Shown: piece by piece, positions 12,393 through 22,774 of the stretch
Numbering within the stretch: the first letter of the stretch is position 1
Layout: each line of letters starts with the position of its first letter
Assembly (NCBI GenBank): GCA_903847585.1
Contig: CAINEC010000162.1
Coordinates: 1 to 64,000 of the forward strand
Reading direction: 5' to 3'
Length of the DNA stretch: 64,000 nt
From: an uncultured Bacteroidota bacterium
GTDB taxonomy: Bacteria; Bacteroidota; Bacteroidia; AKYH767-A; OLB10
The notes under the pieces: model-generated
Database searches by the model: none
Seen by the model: the letters and a program-made list of their open reading frames with translations, nothing else
Told to the model about the DNA's origin: nothing
Program-made: the position numbers and the translations under genes

Positions 12393-13259
12393 TTAAATTT
12401 TACGATAATTCTTGTATTCAAAAAAGCGATGACCAGTTACTTTCTCCAGAAAATTCAGTATGCGATATTTCAACTTAGTTTTAACTTTTGAAACATCAAA
12501 CTGAAAATCCCAGTCCATCTTTGCAATTCTATTTTTCATCACCGGAGGATGAACGCCATCAAACAATGCCAAGGAATCAATTGCATTATAATCGTACTCA
12601 TCAGCCTGAACCATACTTTTCACGGTTTCATCGCTATGCCAAAGCTTATGGAAATTCTTTTGCTTTTCGGTTTGCTGATTCGGATTTTTAACCCAGCCAT
12701 AATGATATATAAAAGCATTAATCGACTTTACATTTAACTTTCTGTTATCAATTCGAAATCCTTGAGCATCTTTATAAGAATAGACACCGATATTATTTCG
12801 AACGATACGAATCTCATGACGATACCATTTGCGTGAATTACCTACATACTGATAACTTCCATAAAAATGTCGGTAGTTGAATAGCAAGCCTTCTACTTTC
12901 AAATCATCTTTATAGCGAAGCATTCCATTACGAATAGCATCATAATCTACTTCATGAAGCACTTCATCTCCTTGCAAATAAAAACACCAATCAGCATCGT
13001 TAGCAACGGCAGCAAGTGCTTTATTTGTCTCGACAGCTAGTATTTTTCCGCCTTCCCGAAGGGAATCATCCCAAACAGAATGAATGATTTTAATTTTAGG
13101 AGATCCAATATTTTCAATTAGTCCGAGCGTATCATCCGAAGAATCACCGACACAAACAATCAGTTCATCAACGAGGGGCAGGAGGGATGTGATGGATTCT
13201 ACAACAGGATAATCGTAACGGACTGCATTACGAATAAAAGTAAATCCTGCAACTTTCAT
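12393..13259 (-). CDS. Family 2-like glycosyltransferase
   Basis: FTFIRNAVRYDYPVVESI, VDELIVCVGDSSDDTLGLI, DADWCFYLQGDEV. Confidence 0.8.
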   Translation of the reverse strand: MKVAGFTFIRNAVRYDYPVVESITSLLPLVDELIVCVGDSSDDTLGLIENIGSPKIKIIHSVWDDSLREGGKILAVETNKALAAVANDADWCFYLQGDEVLHEVDYDAIRNGMLRYKDDLKVEGLLFNYRHFYGSYQYVGNSRKWYRHEIRIVRNNIGVYSYKDAQGFRIDNRKLNVKSINAFIYHYGWVKNPNQQTEKQKNFHKLWHSDETVKSMVQADEYDYNAIDSLALFDGVHPPVMKNRIAKMDWDFQFDVSKVKTKLKYRILNFLEKVTGHRFFEYKNYRKI

Positions 13260-13265
13260 TTTCGA

Positions 13266-14807
13266 TTAGTTACTTCTTTGCATTTGAGAACTCACAAATT
13301 TTTCCCACTCTTCTAACTGATGATTTTTCATCACACGAGGGAATTTATTTTGATTGCCAATCTTACCCTTGCTTTCCATCCAATTTAAAAATACCTCATG
13401 AGGTAATACATCAATGACAATATCTTTTAAAGCAGAAGTTCGCTCAACACGATAATCATCGTTAAGCATCTTTAGCTTCGTATCAATTAAAAATTTTAAT
13501 TCAACAACATCCACCTTATCATCCGTTCCGATAAACCATTTATGCGCAAACATAGTTCCATGCTTAATACCAGCAACGGTAAACTCATTAATGCGAATAT
13601 CTAATTCATCAGAAACCATCTCAATGGCTTTGTTCATATTATCAACTGACAAATGTTCTCCACATAAACTAAGGTAATGTTTTGTACGTCCAGAAATAAT
13701 AATTTCTGCTTTCTCTACATTGGTAAACTTAACAACATCGCCAATCAAATAACGCCATGCACCTGAACAGGTCGAAAGGAGTAAAGCATATTCTTCATCC
13801 AATTTTACTTCGTCAATCAACAACGTTTTTGGCTTTCTTACTAATTCTCCATCGCCATTAAAATTCTCTTCGTTGAAAGGAACAAACTCGAAAAACAATC
13901 CGTTATTCGTCACCAACTTCATTGAACGATTATCCTGCTCATCCTGATAAGCGATAAATCCTTCAGACGCTAAATAAGTCTCAATACACGTTAATGGTTT
14001 AGCAACTAAGGAATCAAAACTTTTGCGATAAGGCTCAAATGAAACACCACCATGCACGTAAATGGTGAGGTTGGGCCATAACTCATGAATATTTTTTAAC
14101 TGATAACGCTCGATGATTTTCTCAAGTAACAACTGACACCAGGCAGGGACACCAACTAAAATTCCTATATCCCATGTAGGAGCCGTTTCAACGATCTCTT
14201 CAAGCTTCGTTGACCAATCTGTTTCACTTGCTATTTTCTTTCCTGGCTTGTAAAAATGCTGAAACCAAAAAGGAATTTTACTCGCTGTAATTCCACTTAA
14301 ATCACCTTCAAAATAAGAGCCTTTTTGATTCAAGTGCGTACTACCACCTAACATCAAAATACCCTTCGAAAAAATATCATCTGGTAAGCCCTGATAACCA
14401 CCTAAAGAAATTATCTGACGCAAACTCGTACGCTGTATGGCCTTTACCATTTCACGCGTAACAGGTATATGCTTACTCGAACTTTCACTCGTACCGCTGC
14501 TCAACGCAAAGTACTTTACTTGTCCTGGCCAACATACATTCTCTTGATGATGCAAGGCTTTATTCCACCACTGTGCGTAGATGGAATTATAATCGTGAAC
14601 AGGAACTGTAGCTCTGAATTTATTGACAAAATTGCGAGAGTTTACCATATTGGAGAAGTTGTAGTTCTGACCGAACATGGTAAACTCCGATTTACGCAAT
14701 AGTTTTTTTAATTCTTTTTTCTGGTAGAATAAAGGAGTCTTTTCTGAACGACGAATTTTATGACGTAGTTCGATTCCTTTTTTGATAATGCTTGCCAGAA
14801 TAGCCAT
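13266..14807 (-). CDS. GH3 auxin-responsive-promoter family (acyl-amido synthetase superfamily) protein
   Basis: LSSGTSESSSKHIPVT, YLASEGFIAYQ, YLIGDVVKFTNVEKAEIIISGRTKHYLSLCGEHLS. Confidence 0.8.
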   Translation of the reverse strand: MAILASIIKKGIELRHKIRRSEKTPLFYQKKELKKLLRKSEFTMFGQNYNFSNMVNSRNFVNKFRATVPVHDYNSIYAQWWNKALHHQENVCWPGQVKYFALSSGTSESSSKHIPVTREMVKAIQRTSLRQIISLGGYQGLPDDIFSKGILMLGGSTHLNQKGSYFEGDLSGITASKIPFWFQHFYKPGKKIASETDWSTKLEEIVETAPTWDIGILVGVPAWCQLLLEKIIERYQLKNIHELWPNLTIYVHGGVSFEPYRKSFDSLVAKPLTCIETYLASEGFIAYQDEQDNRSMKLVTNNGLFFEFVPFNEENFNGDGELVRKPKTLLIDEVKLDEEYALLLSTCSGAWRYLIGDVVKFTNVEKAEIIISGRTKHYLSLCGEHLSVDNMNKAIEMVSDELDIRINEFTVAGIKHGTMFAHKWFIGTDDKVDVVELKFLIDTKLKMLNDDYRVERTSALKDIVIDVLPHEVFLNWMESKGKIGNQNKFPRVMKNHQLEEWEKFVSSQMQRSN

Positions 14808-14836
14808 TGTTTCTGTTAAAGATTTAACATTTACAA

Positions 14837-16174
14837 TTACATGTTTTTGATAATCTCGTCGCCGAACTCAGAGCACTTTAACATTGTTGCTCCTTCCATC
14901 AAACGATGAAAATCGTAAGTCACACGCTTAGCTGCGATGCTCTTTTCGATACCGCTGTACATTAGCTGAGCAGCTTCTAACCAACCTAAATGTTCCATCA
15001 TCATTGCCCCAGATAAAATTACAGATCCTGGATTTACTTTATCTTGATTAGCATACTTAGGAGCAGTACCGTGAGTCGCTTCGAAAATAGCATGACCTGT
15101 TACGTAGTTGATATTTGCACCCGGTGCAATACCGATTCCACCAACTTGCGCTGCTAATGCATCTGATAAATAATCACCATTCAAGTTCAATGTAGCAATT
15201 ACATCAAAATCTTCAGGACGCGTTAATACTTGTTGTAATGCGATATCAGCAATTGCATCTTTCACTAAAATTTTTCCTGATGCTAATGCTGCTTTTTGCT
15301 CATCGTTAGCAGCTGCTTCACCTTTTTCTTTCTTCGTTTTTTCCCACTGCATCCAAGTGTAGCACTTATCACCATACTTACTTTCTGCTAAAGCATAACC
15401 CCAATCGCGGAAGCCACCTTCAGTAAACTTCATGATGTTTCCTTTGTGAACGATGGTTACTGATTTTCTTCCGTGACGAATAGCAAATTCAATTGCAGCT
15501 CCAACTAAACGCTCAGTACCAACTTTACTTACCGGCTTAATTCCGATACCAACATTTACTGATGTAGCATCAGCACTTGTATCAGCACCTGCAGTTTTTA
15601 AATAAGCTTCTGCTTTCTCTGCAGTACCAAAACGGATTTTATTAAACTCTTTCGGGAATTCTTTTGCAATGAACTCTAATACTTTTGCATTCTCAGGTGT
15701 GCCTGCAGCAAATTCAATTCCTGCATAAATATCTTCTGTGTTCTCACGGAAGATAGTCATATCAACTGCACCTGGATTTTTCACTGGAGAAGGTGTTCCT
15801 TCAAACCAACGTACAGGACGTAAGCAAACATATAAATCAAGAATCTGACGTAATGCCACATTCAATGAACGAATACCACCACCAACTGGCGTAGTAAGTG
15901 GTCCTTTAATTCCAACTAAATATTCTTTAAATGCATCTAATGTTTCATCTGGTAACCAGTTTCCTGTTGCATTAAATGCTTTTTCACCTGCTAAAACTTC
16001 TTTCCAGATGATTTTTTTCTTTCCGCCATAAGCCTTTTCTACTGCTGCATCCATTACACGCACTGATGCTGCCCAGATATCTGGACCTGTACCGTCACCT
16101 TCGATAAAAGGGATGATAGGTTGATCAGGTACTACTAACTTTCCATTTTGAATTGAGATTTTTCCGCCTTCCAT
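14837..16174 (-). CDS. icd: Isocitrate dehydrogenase (NADP type)
   Basis: [70 protein letters not shown]. Confidence 0.93.
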   Translation of the reverse strand: MEGGKISIQNGKLVVPDQPIIPFIEGDGTGPDIWAASVRVMDAAVEKAYGGKKKIIWKEVLAGEKAFNATGNWLPDETLDAFKEYLVGIKGPLTTPVGGGIRSLNVALRQILDLYVCLRPVRWFEGTPSPVKNPGAVDMTIFRENTEDIYAGIEFAAGTPENAKVLEFIAKEFPKEFNKIRFGTAEKAEAYLKTAGADTSADATSVNVGIGIKPVSKVGTERLVGAAIEFAIRHGRKSVTIVHKGNIMKFTEGGFRDWGYALAESKYGDKCYTWMQWEKTKKEKGEAAANDEQKAALASGKILVKDAIADIALQQVLTRPEDFDVIATLNLNGDYLSDALAAQVGGIGIAPGANINYVTGHAIFEATHGTAPKYANQDKVNPGSVILSGAMMMEHLGWLEAAQLMYSGIEKSIAAKRVTYDFHRLMEGATMLKCSEFGDEIIKNM

Positions 16175-16237
16175 TTCTAATTTTTATTTTGTTTGATGTT
16201 ATTTTTTTCAGTTTGCAAATTTACACTTTATTCGTTC

Positions 16238-18088
16238 TTAATAATCGATTTCTAATCCCAGTCTAATTCTTAATTCATCAATATCAGGATTGGTCTGCAT
16301 CATTACCCGGTATTTTTCCTTCGGACTAGTAATTAACTCCTTCGATCCGCTTAAGTCAACGATACGAGTTTGTAGGTTGATATGATCATTTTTTAACTCC
16401 TGACGAAGGAACTCCAATATGCCTTGTTTCTCTTCTTGAACTACTAATTCCTGCGACCTGTTATGAATAACCAACTCAAGATCTTGCTGATTCAACAAAG
16501 TAGGCTTGTTCATCACTAACGTGGTGTATATCTGATGTCCACCGGGAATATTAAATCGCTCAGCAAATGCCAACCAAAGTTCCTGCATTTTAGCTTCGTC
16601 GATTTGTTCATTCTGTTTGTTCACCGTCACTGTTTCTACAGCTGCGTCATTCACTTCTTCTTGCTTTGGTTTACCAATAGCCGAAAGTGAAATTCCTCGC
16701 AAACCACCAACACCTTTCACAAGCTTGGGAGCCGCTTTTTCTTCTTGCGGTTTATTTTCTACAGGAGAATTTTCCTTGATTGGAGCAGGAGTAGGAGCTG
16801 CAACAATTGGAGCAGCAGGTGTTTCTACAACAGGAGCAGCAGCTACAGGTGCAGGTGCCGAAGCAACTGGTGCAGGCGTACTTACAGGAGCCACAGGTGC
16901 AGCCGTTACAACTGGTCCTGCTGGAGCAGATTGTTCCTGACTAATTGGTGGAACAGAAGTGACTAACTCAGGATTTTTTTTTTCGCCTGATAATGAATTA
17001 CCGGCGGAACACATCCTAATCAAGGCTAACTCCACATGGAGTCGTTGGTTTTTGGATGCTTTATAATCTAAATCACAACGATTACAGATATCCAGTAAAT
17101 TCAATAGTAAAAGTACGGGAGTCTTTTTCGACTGCTCATTATATCTTGCTTTGGTGCTATTGCTTACTTCCAATAATTGAATGGTAGAAGCATCCTGACA
17201 AACCAATAAATCACGGAAGTGAGCCGCTAATCCGTTGATGAACGTATGCCCATCAAAACCACTCGATAAAATCTCATTGAATAATAAAAGAGAAGCCGGA
17301 ATATTTCCTTCCAGAATATGATCCGTCACTCGGAAATAATAATCGTAATCTAAAATATTCAGATTATCGATTACATCTTTATAGGTTAATTTATTCCCAG
17401 CAAAGCTGACAATCTGATCGAAGATAGAAAGCGAATCACGCAATGCACCATCAGCCTTTTGAGCAATCATGTGTAGCGCATCCATTTCTGCTTCCACACC
17501 TTCTTTACCAGCTACGTAAGCAAGGTGATTAGCGATATCTTCTACTTGAATTCTATTGAAATCAAATATCTGACAACGTGAAAGAATAGTAGGAATAATT
17601 TTATGCTTTTCCGTAGTAGCCAAGATGAAAATAGCATACGATGGTGGTTCTTCTAACGTCTTTAAAAAAGCGTTAAAAGCCGCTGATGAAAGCATGTGAA
17701 CCTCATCAATAATATAAATCTTGTATTTGCCAGAAGCGGGAGCGAATCGAACTTGCTCTACGAGATTTCGAATATCATCCACCGAGTTATTCGACGCCGC
17801 ATCTAATTCGAAAATATTTAGTGATTGTCCGTTGTTAAACGACACACACGACTCACATTGGTTGCAAGCCTCGTTGGCATCGGTGATAAACTGACAATTG
17901 ATGGTCTTTGCTAAAATCCTTGCACAGGTAGTCTTTCCAACTCCACGTGGCCCACAGAATAAAAACGACTGCGCCAAATGATTATTACGAATAGCATTTT
18001 TTAAGGTATTCGTGATTTGCGCCTGCCCAACAACGGTATCAAAGGTTGCTGGCCTGTATTTTCTTGCCGATACTACAAACTGATTCAT
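16238..18088 (-). CDS. dnaX: DNA polymerase III subunit gamma/tau
   Basis: RKYRPATFDTVVGQ, GPRGVGKTTCARI, zinc-binding Cys set, DEVHMLSSAAFNAFLKTLEEPP, long Pro/Ala linker. Confidence 0.95.
   Translation of the reverse strand: MNQFVVSARKYRPATFDTVVGQAQITNTLKNAIRNNHLAQSFLFCGPRGVGKTTCARILAKTINCQFITDANEACNQCESCVSFNNGQSLNIFELDAASNNSVDDIRNLVEQVRFAPASGKYKIYIIDEVHMLSSAAFNAFLKTLEEPPSYAIFILATTEKHKIIPTILSRCQIFDFNRIQVEDIANHLAYVAGKEGVEAEMDALHMIAQKADGALRDSLSIFDQIVSFAGNKLTYKDVIDNLNILDYDYYFRVTDHILEGNIPASLLLFNEILSSGFDGHTFINGLAAHFRDLLVCQDASTIQLLEVSNSTKARYNEQSKKTPVLLLLNLLDICNRCDLDYKASKNQRLHVELALIRMCSAGNSLSGEKKNPELVTSVPPISQEQSAPAGPVVTAAPVAPVSTPAPVASAPAPVAAAPVVETPAAPIVAAPTPAPIKENSPVENKPQEEKAAPKLVKGVGGLRGISLSAIGKPKQEEVNDAAVETVTVNKQNEQIDEAKMQELWLAFAERFNIPGGHQIYTTLVMNKPTLLNQQDLELVIHNRSQELVVQEEKQGILEFLRQELKNDHINLQTRIVDLSGSKELITSPKEKYRVMMQTNPDIDELRIRLGLEIDY
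16974..16983 (-). promoter_or_regulatory. A10 slippery run inside dnaX (candidate programmed slippage/frameshift site)
   Basis: Minus strand GGC GAA AAA AAA AAT CCT GAG TTA; an 11-A reading gives AAA TCC TGA and a 9-A reading gives ATC CTG AGT TAG. Confidence 0.6.
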
Positions 18089-18220
18089 ACATCACAAATG
18101 TATCGAAAAAGTCAATGGAAAATTATAGTTTTTAGCCTTTGTGAATATTTTTAAATCCCTAAAATTCAATGCTTCGGAAAAATCTAATTTGGCTGTCCCA
18201 ATAATTTGGTATTTTTCAGC

Positions 18221-19771
18221 ATGATTAAAAACGACAACCTGCCGGCTATTGAAAAATGGGGCTTCCGAATTATTCTGTTTTTACATCTTTTGCCCGTTTT
18301 ATTATTGACTCCCTTTGTTACGCTCGATGGACCTGCTCACTTGTATAATGCGGTTTTAATTCGTGAATTATTCGACACTCAATCGTATGATATCATTACT
18401 AATCCTCATTTTTTTCTGCAATTCAATGCTTTTCCAGAGCCTAACTGGACGGGCCATTTTTTAATGTCGATATTGACTTTCTTTTTACCCGTTTTGATGG
18501 TAGAGAAAGTAATGTTGTTAGTTGTTCTACTATTAACGGCCTTCGGATATCGTAAACTCATTCGCTCGTTTCAGTCGGATAGTTTATTGAACTCCTGGAT
18601 GCTTTTTCCATTCTTGTTCAACTTTGTTTTTTGCCTCGGATTTATTAATTATTCCCTCGCATTTGCACTTTTCCCTTTTGCACTTTCGTGGTGGATCAAC
18701 AATAGAAACAACTTCAATTTCAAAAATATTTTAATCGGCTTTTGTTGGTTGGCACTGATTTATTTTTCTCACCTCGTGATCTTTTTATTTACGGTTATCG
18801 CAATGGGCTTATACACGTTAAGTCATTGGAAAAAATTGAATGGCGACTTCTGGAAAGAAATTAAGTTCTTATCTGTTTTTTCACTTCCGTGGATTTTATT
18901 CTCCGGATTGTTTGTGTGGCTAAGTGGAGCCAATGGATACAGAGGAGAAGTATCGTATTTACCATTCACCGATTTATTGCAACAGATTATTGAATCAAGG
19001 ATTTTTATCGTTTATAATTATGATGATGAAAATGGTCTGACTCTGATTTATTCGTTCTTTATTCTCTTAGCTTTAATTTGGACATTTATCGAGCGGAAGA
19101 ATATCAAGTTTCAGTTGTTTCCTATCTTATTAATGATTGTTTCGCTGCTGATGATTTTTATTTTACCGGATAGTTTAGCCTCTGGTGGAATATTATCCAT
19201 TCGTATCATCCAACTCTTTTTTATCTGTTTGATTTTTTGGTTGGCCTCCGTTGAATCATCCAAAATAAAAAGTATTGCAATGGCTATTTTTTCTGTTGGA
19301 TTTAGTGCCATGATGTTGTTTCATCATTATCCAACGCAAAAAGGATTAAGTAATGATGCACATTCATTCATCAAGGCAGGAAAAAAACTTCAATCGTCTA
19401 ATTTGGTAATGCCTCTAAATTATAGTCCGAATTGGATGCACGCCAATATGTGCTCGTATATGGGTGCCGTTAGCAAGGCTATGGTATTGGATAATTACGA
19501 GCCAACGCAAGGACATTTCCCACTCGTATGGAAAGAATCGAAAAACCCTGAAAAAGTATTAGGCAATTACACCTCATCCAATCACCCTTGTGTTCATCTC
19601 AATGATTTTGAAAAAACGTTCCAACGAAAAATCACCACCGTTTCCGTCTGGAAAAAAGAAAATAGTTCCGAAAGTGATTCCTGCGATCAAAGCGTTCAGC
19701 AATTACTCAATAAGCAATTTCAAATTATCTATCAGGAAAATAATATCCAGCTCCTAAAAAGAAAAGATTAA
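18221..19771 (+). CDS. Polytopic membrane protein, unknown function (mannosyltransferase-like topology)
   Basis: About 11 hydrophobic segments; 'FVTLDGPAHLYNA' near the N-terminus. Confidence 0.55.
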   Translation: MIKNDNLPAIEKWGFRIILFLHLLPVLLLTPFVTLDGPAHLYNAVLIRELFDTQSYDIITNPHFFLQFNAFPEPNWTGHFLMSILTFFLPVLMVEKVMLLVVLLLTAFGYRKLIRSFQSDSLLNSWMLFPFLFNFVFCLGFINYSLAFALFPFALSWWINNRNNFNFKNILIGFCWLALIYFSHLVIFLFTVIAMGLYTLSHWKKLNGDFWKEIKFLSVFSLPWILFSGLFVWLSGANGYRGEVSYLPFTDLLQQIIESRIFIVYNYDDENGLTLIYSFFILLALIWTFIERKNIKFQLFPILLMIVSLLMIFILPDSLASGGILSIRIIQLFFICLIFWLASVESSKIKSIAMAIFSVGFSAMMLFHHYPTQKGLSNDAHSFIKAGKKLQSSNLVMPLNYSPNWMHANMCSYMGAVSKAMVLDNYEPTQGHFPLVWKESKNPEKVLGNYTSSNHPCVHLNDFEKTFQRKITTVSVWKKENSSESDSCDQSVQQLLNKQFQIIYQENNIQLLKRKD

Positions 19772-19836
19772 AATACATAAGTCAATCAGAAATAAAAACA
19801 AATCAAATTGTATTTTTGCACTCAAATAAAAAAACT

Positions 19837-21882
19837 ATGAATAAGTTAATGAATTATGCCCTCGGAAAATGGGTAGCAGGTGAAGGCGACGGGCAAGTTT
19901 TATATAATGCTGTTAACGGAAGCGAATACGCAACAGCTTCTTCGAAAGGACTTGATTTTGCCTTGATGACCAACTACGCAAGAACAGTTGGTGGTCCTGC
20001 CTTGCGCAAATTAACTTTTCACGAGCGTGGAAGAATGCTAAAAGCATTAGCAATGCATCTTACTGCTAAGAAAGAAGATTTCTATAAAATCAGTTGGGCT
20101 ACGGGCGCAACACGTGTAGATAGCTGGATTGATATTGAAGGAGGAATTGGAAACTTATTCGCGTATGCAAGCCTTCGTCGTCAGTTTCCAGATATGCCGT
20201 ATTGCATTGACGGAGATCCTGTGATGTTATCGAAAGGCGGTTCATTCATTGGTCACCATTTATGCGTTCCGAAAGAAGGAGTAGCTATTCATATCAACGC
20301 ATTTAACTTTCCGGTTTGGGGAATGTTGGAGAAAATTGCAGTGAACTTTTTAGCGGGCGTTCCTGCGATTGTTAAGCCTGCAACAGTAACCTCTTTCCTA
20401 ACAGAAGCTGTCGTGAAAGAAATTGTTGCTTCGGGAATTTTACCAGAAGGAAGTTTGCAATTAATATGTGGTTCAGCTAACGGAATTTTAGATCATGTAA
20501 CGAGTCAAGATGTAGTCACATTTACTGGTTCTGCTTCAACAGGAAAAATGTTGAAGTCGCACCCGCGAATTTTAGAAGAGGCAGTTCCGTTTAACATGGA
20601 AGCGGATTCATTGAACTCTTGTATCCTCGGACCAGATGCAATTCCTGGCACTCCTGAATTTGATATTTTCATTAAAGAAGTTCAACGTGAAATGACTGTG
20701 AAAGCAGGACAAAAATGTACTGCTGTGCGTCGTATTATGGTGCCTGAAAATTTAGTAGAAGATGTTCAATTAGCATTGAGCAAACGATTATCAACTACCA
20801 GCATTGGTGACCCCAATGTAGAAGGTGTTCGCATGGGACCATTAGCTTCTGCGAGTCAGGTGCAAGAAGTAAAAGAGAAAATTCAACTCTTAGCTAAGAC
20901 ACAAGAAATTGTTTTTGGAAATGCTGATATGTCTCCAATTGGTGATGGCACTGATAAAGGAGCCTTTTTATCGCCAGTATTATTTATCAATAGCGATCCA
21001 TTTAAAAATATCGACTGCCATAACATCGAACCATTCGGACCAGTTTCTACCATTATGCCTTACAAAAATATTGGAGAGGCGATTGAATTAGCAAAAATGG
21101 GAAAGGGTTCGTTAGTATGCAGTATTGTTACAGCTGATAATGCCACGGCGCGTGATTTTGTAGTAGGAGCAGCATCAATGCATGGAAGGGTTTTAGTTTT
21201 AAATAACGATTGTGCGAAAGAATCTACCGGTCACGGATCACCGATGCCAATGTTAGTGCACGGCGGACCAGGACGAGCAGGTGGTGGAGAAGAAATGGGA
21301 GGTAAGCGAGGAGTATTCCACTATTTACAGCGCACCGCTATTCAAGGATCACCAACTACGTTATCGTATATAACAGAAGTATATCAACGAGGTGGAAAAC
21401 AAATTGAGAAAGATATTCATCCTTTTAAAAAGTATTTCGAAGAATTAGAAATTGGTGAAACATTAATTACAGCTAAGCATACCGTTAGTGAAGCGGACAT
21501 TACCAATTTTGCGAACGTGAGCGGCGATAATTTTTATGCACACATGGATGCAACTTCCTTAGAGGGCACCATCTTTACACAGCGAGTAGCACACGGGTAT
21601 TTTGTATTATCAAAAGCAGCAGGATTATTTGTTGATGCGAAGAAAGGTCCGGTGTTATTAAACTACGGATTAGATGAATGTCGTTTTACAAAACCTGTTT
21701 ATCCAGGAATGACCATCGGAGTAAAACTAACAGTAAAAGAAAAAGTAGATACCGAAAAGAAAACCGAAGAAGATATTGCAAAAGGAATTGTAAAATGGTT
21801 AGTTGATGTGTATGATGAAACAGGTGAAACAGTTGCCATCGCAACCATTTTAACTATGGTAAAAAAATTAAATCAAGATTAA
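19837..21882 (+). CDS. paaZ: PaaZ-like bifunctional aldehyde dehydrogenase/MaoC-type enoyl-CoA hydratase
   Basis: ALDH motifs (GVAIHINAFNFPVWG, TFTGSASTGK, GQKCTAVRR) fused to MaoC (NFANVSGDNFYAHMD...VAHGYFVLS). Confidence 0.88.
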   Translation: MNKLMNYALGKWVAGEGDGQVLYNAVNGSEYATASSKGLDFALMTNYARTVGGPALRKLTFHERGRMLKALAMHLTAKKEDFYKISWATGATRVDSWIDIEGGIGNLFAYASLRRQFPDMPYCIDGDPVMLSKGGSFIGHHLCVPKEGVAIHINAFNFPVWGMLEKIAVNFLAGVPAIVKPATVTSFLTEAVVKEIVASGILPEGSLQLICGSANGILDHVTSQDVVTFTGSASTGKMLKSHPRILEEAVPFNMEADSLNSCILGPDAIPGTPEFDIFIKEVQREMTVKAGQKCTAVRRIMVPENLVEDVQLALSKRLSTTSIGDPNVEGVRMGPLASASQVQEVKEKIQLLAKTQEIVFGNADMSPIGDGTDKGAFLSPVLFINSDPFKNIDCHNIEPFGPVSTIMPYKNIGEAIELAKMGKGSLVCSIVTADNATARDFVVGAASMHGRVLVLNNDCAKESTGHGSPMPMLVHGGPGRAGGGEEMGGKRGVFHYLQRTAIQGSPTTLSYITEVYQRGGKQIEKDIHPFKKYFEELEIGETLITAKHTVSEADITNFANVSGDNFYAHMDATSLEGTIFTQRVAHGYFVLSKAAGLFVDAKKGPVLLNYGLDECRFTKPVYPGMTIGVKLTVKEKVDTEKKTEEDIAKGIVKWLVDVYDETGETVAIATILTMVKKLNQD

Positions 21883-21891
21883 AATAAATTT

Positions 21892-22662
21892 ATGTCGCAA
21901 GAAACAGGACGTGTGCATTCACACATTGAAAACAATATAGGATACGTTACCTTTTTTCATCCGCAGAGTAACTCATTACCCGGACAAGTATTACGCGATT
22001 TAGCTGCGGCTATTGAAGCGATGGGAACGAATGATGAAGCTCGTGTAATTATTTTACAAAGTGAAGGAGAAAAAGCATTTTGTGCTGGTGCCTCTTTCGA
22101 TGAATTAATTGCTATTGATGACCATGCAACGGGAACTTATTTCTTTTCAGGATTTGCAGGTGTAATTAACGCTATGCGCAAGGCGCCTAAATTTGTTATT
22201 GCTCGTGTGCAAGGCAAAGCAGTTGGTGGTGGTGTTGGATTAGCCTCTGCTGCTGATTATACCTTTGCAGTAAGCGGCGCTGCTGTTAAGTTAAGTGAGT
22301 TAGCTGTTGGCATTGGTCCTTTTGTAGTAGGACCCGCAGTAGAGCGCAAAGTAGGTAAATCAGCGTTTACACAAATGACCATTGATGCTACCACATTTCA
22401 TTCGGCAGAATGGGCAAAAGAAAAAGGATTGTATGCACACTTATACAATACCGTTGAAGAAATGGATGCTGCTATTAATACGCTTGCAACCAAATTATCA
22501 TCTAGCAATCCAGAAGCGATGAGCATGCTTAAAAAAATTATGTGGGAAGGAACAGAAAACTGGGACGAACTATTAATTGAAAGAGCAGGGATGAGTGGTA
22601 AATTAGTTTTATCTGACTTTACAAGAAACGCGATTCAGAAGTTTAAGTCGGCTGCGAAGTGA
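21892..22662 (+). CDS. Enoyl-CoA hydratase/isomerase family protein
   Basis: EKAFCAGASFDEL, VQGKAVGGGVGLASAADYTFA. Confidence 0.88.
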   Translation: MSQETGRVHSHIENNIGYVTFFHPQSNSLPGQVLRDLAAAIEAMGTNDEARVIILQSEGEKAFCAGASFDELIAIDDHATGTYFFSGFAGVINAMRKAPKFVIARVQGKAVGGGVGLASAADYTFAVSGAAVKLSELAVGIGPFVVGPAVERKVGKSAFTQMTIDATTFHSAEWAKEKGLYAHLYNTVEEMDAAINTLATKLSSSNPEAMSMLKKIMWEGTENWDELLIERAGMSGKLVLSDFTRNAIQKFKSAAK

Positions 22663-22726
22663 TTTTTATTAATTAAAATAGAACAATCATTAAAGTAGAT
22701 TTAAATAAATGATTATGATAAATAAA

Positions 22727-22754
22727 AAAGTCCCGAGTTTTCACTCGGGACTTT
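22727..22754. terminator. Bidirectional rho-independent terminator
   Basis: 12-bp perfect stem AAAGTCCCGAGT/ACTCGGGACTTT, loop TTTC, between convergent genes. Confidence 0.85.
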
Positions 22755-22774
22755 CCATATAACTAAATTTTTAT

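Noticed and set aside
16617-16940. 107-aa Ala/Thr/Gly-rich plus-strand ORF
   Set aside because: Antisense mirror of the dnaX Pro/Ala linker; composition explains the open frame.
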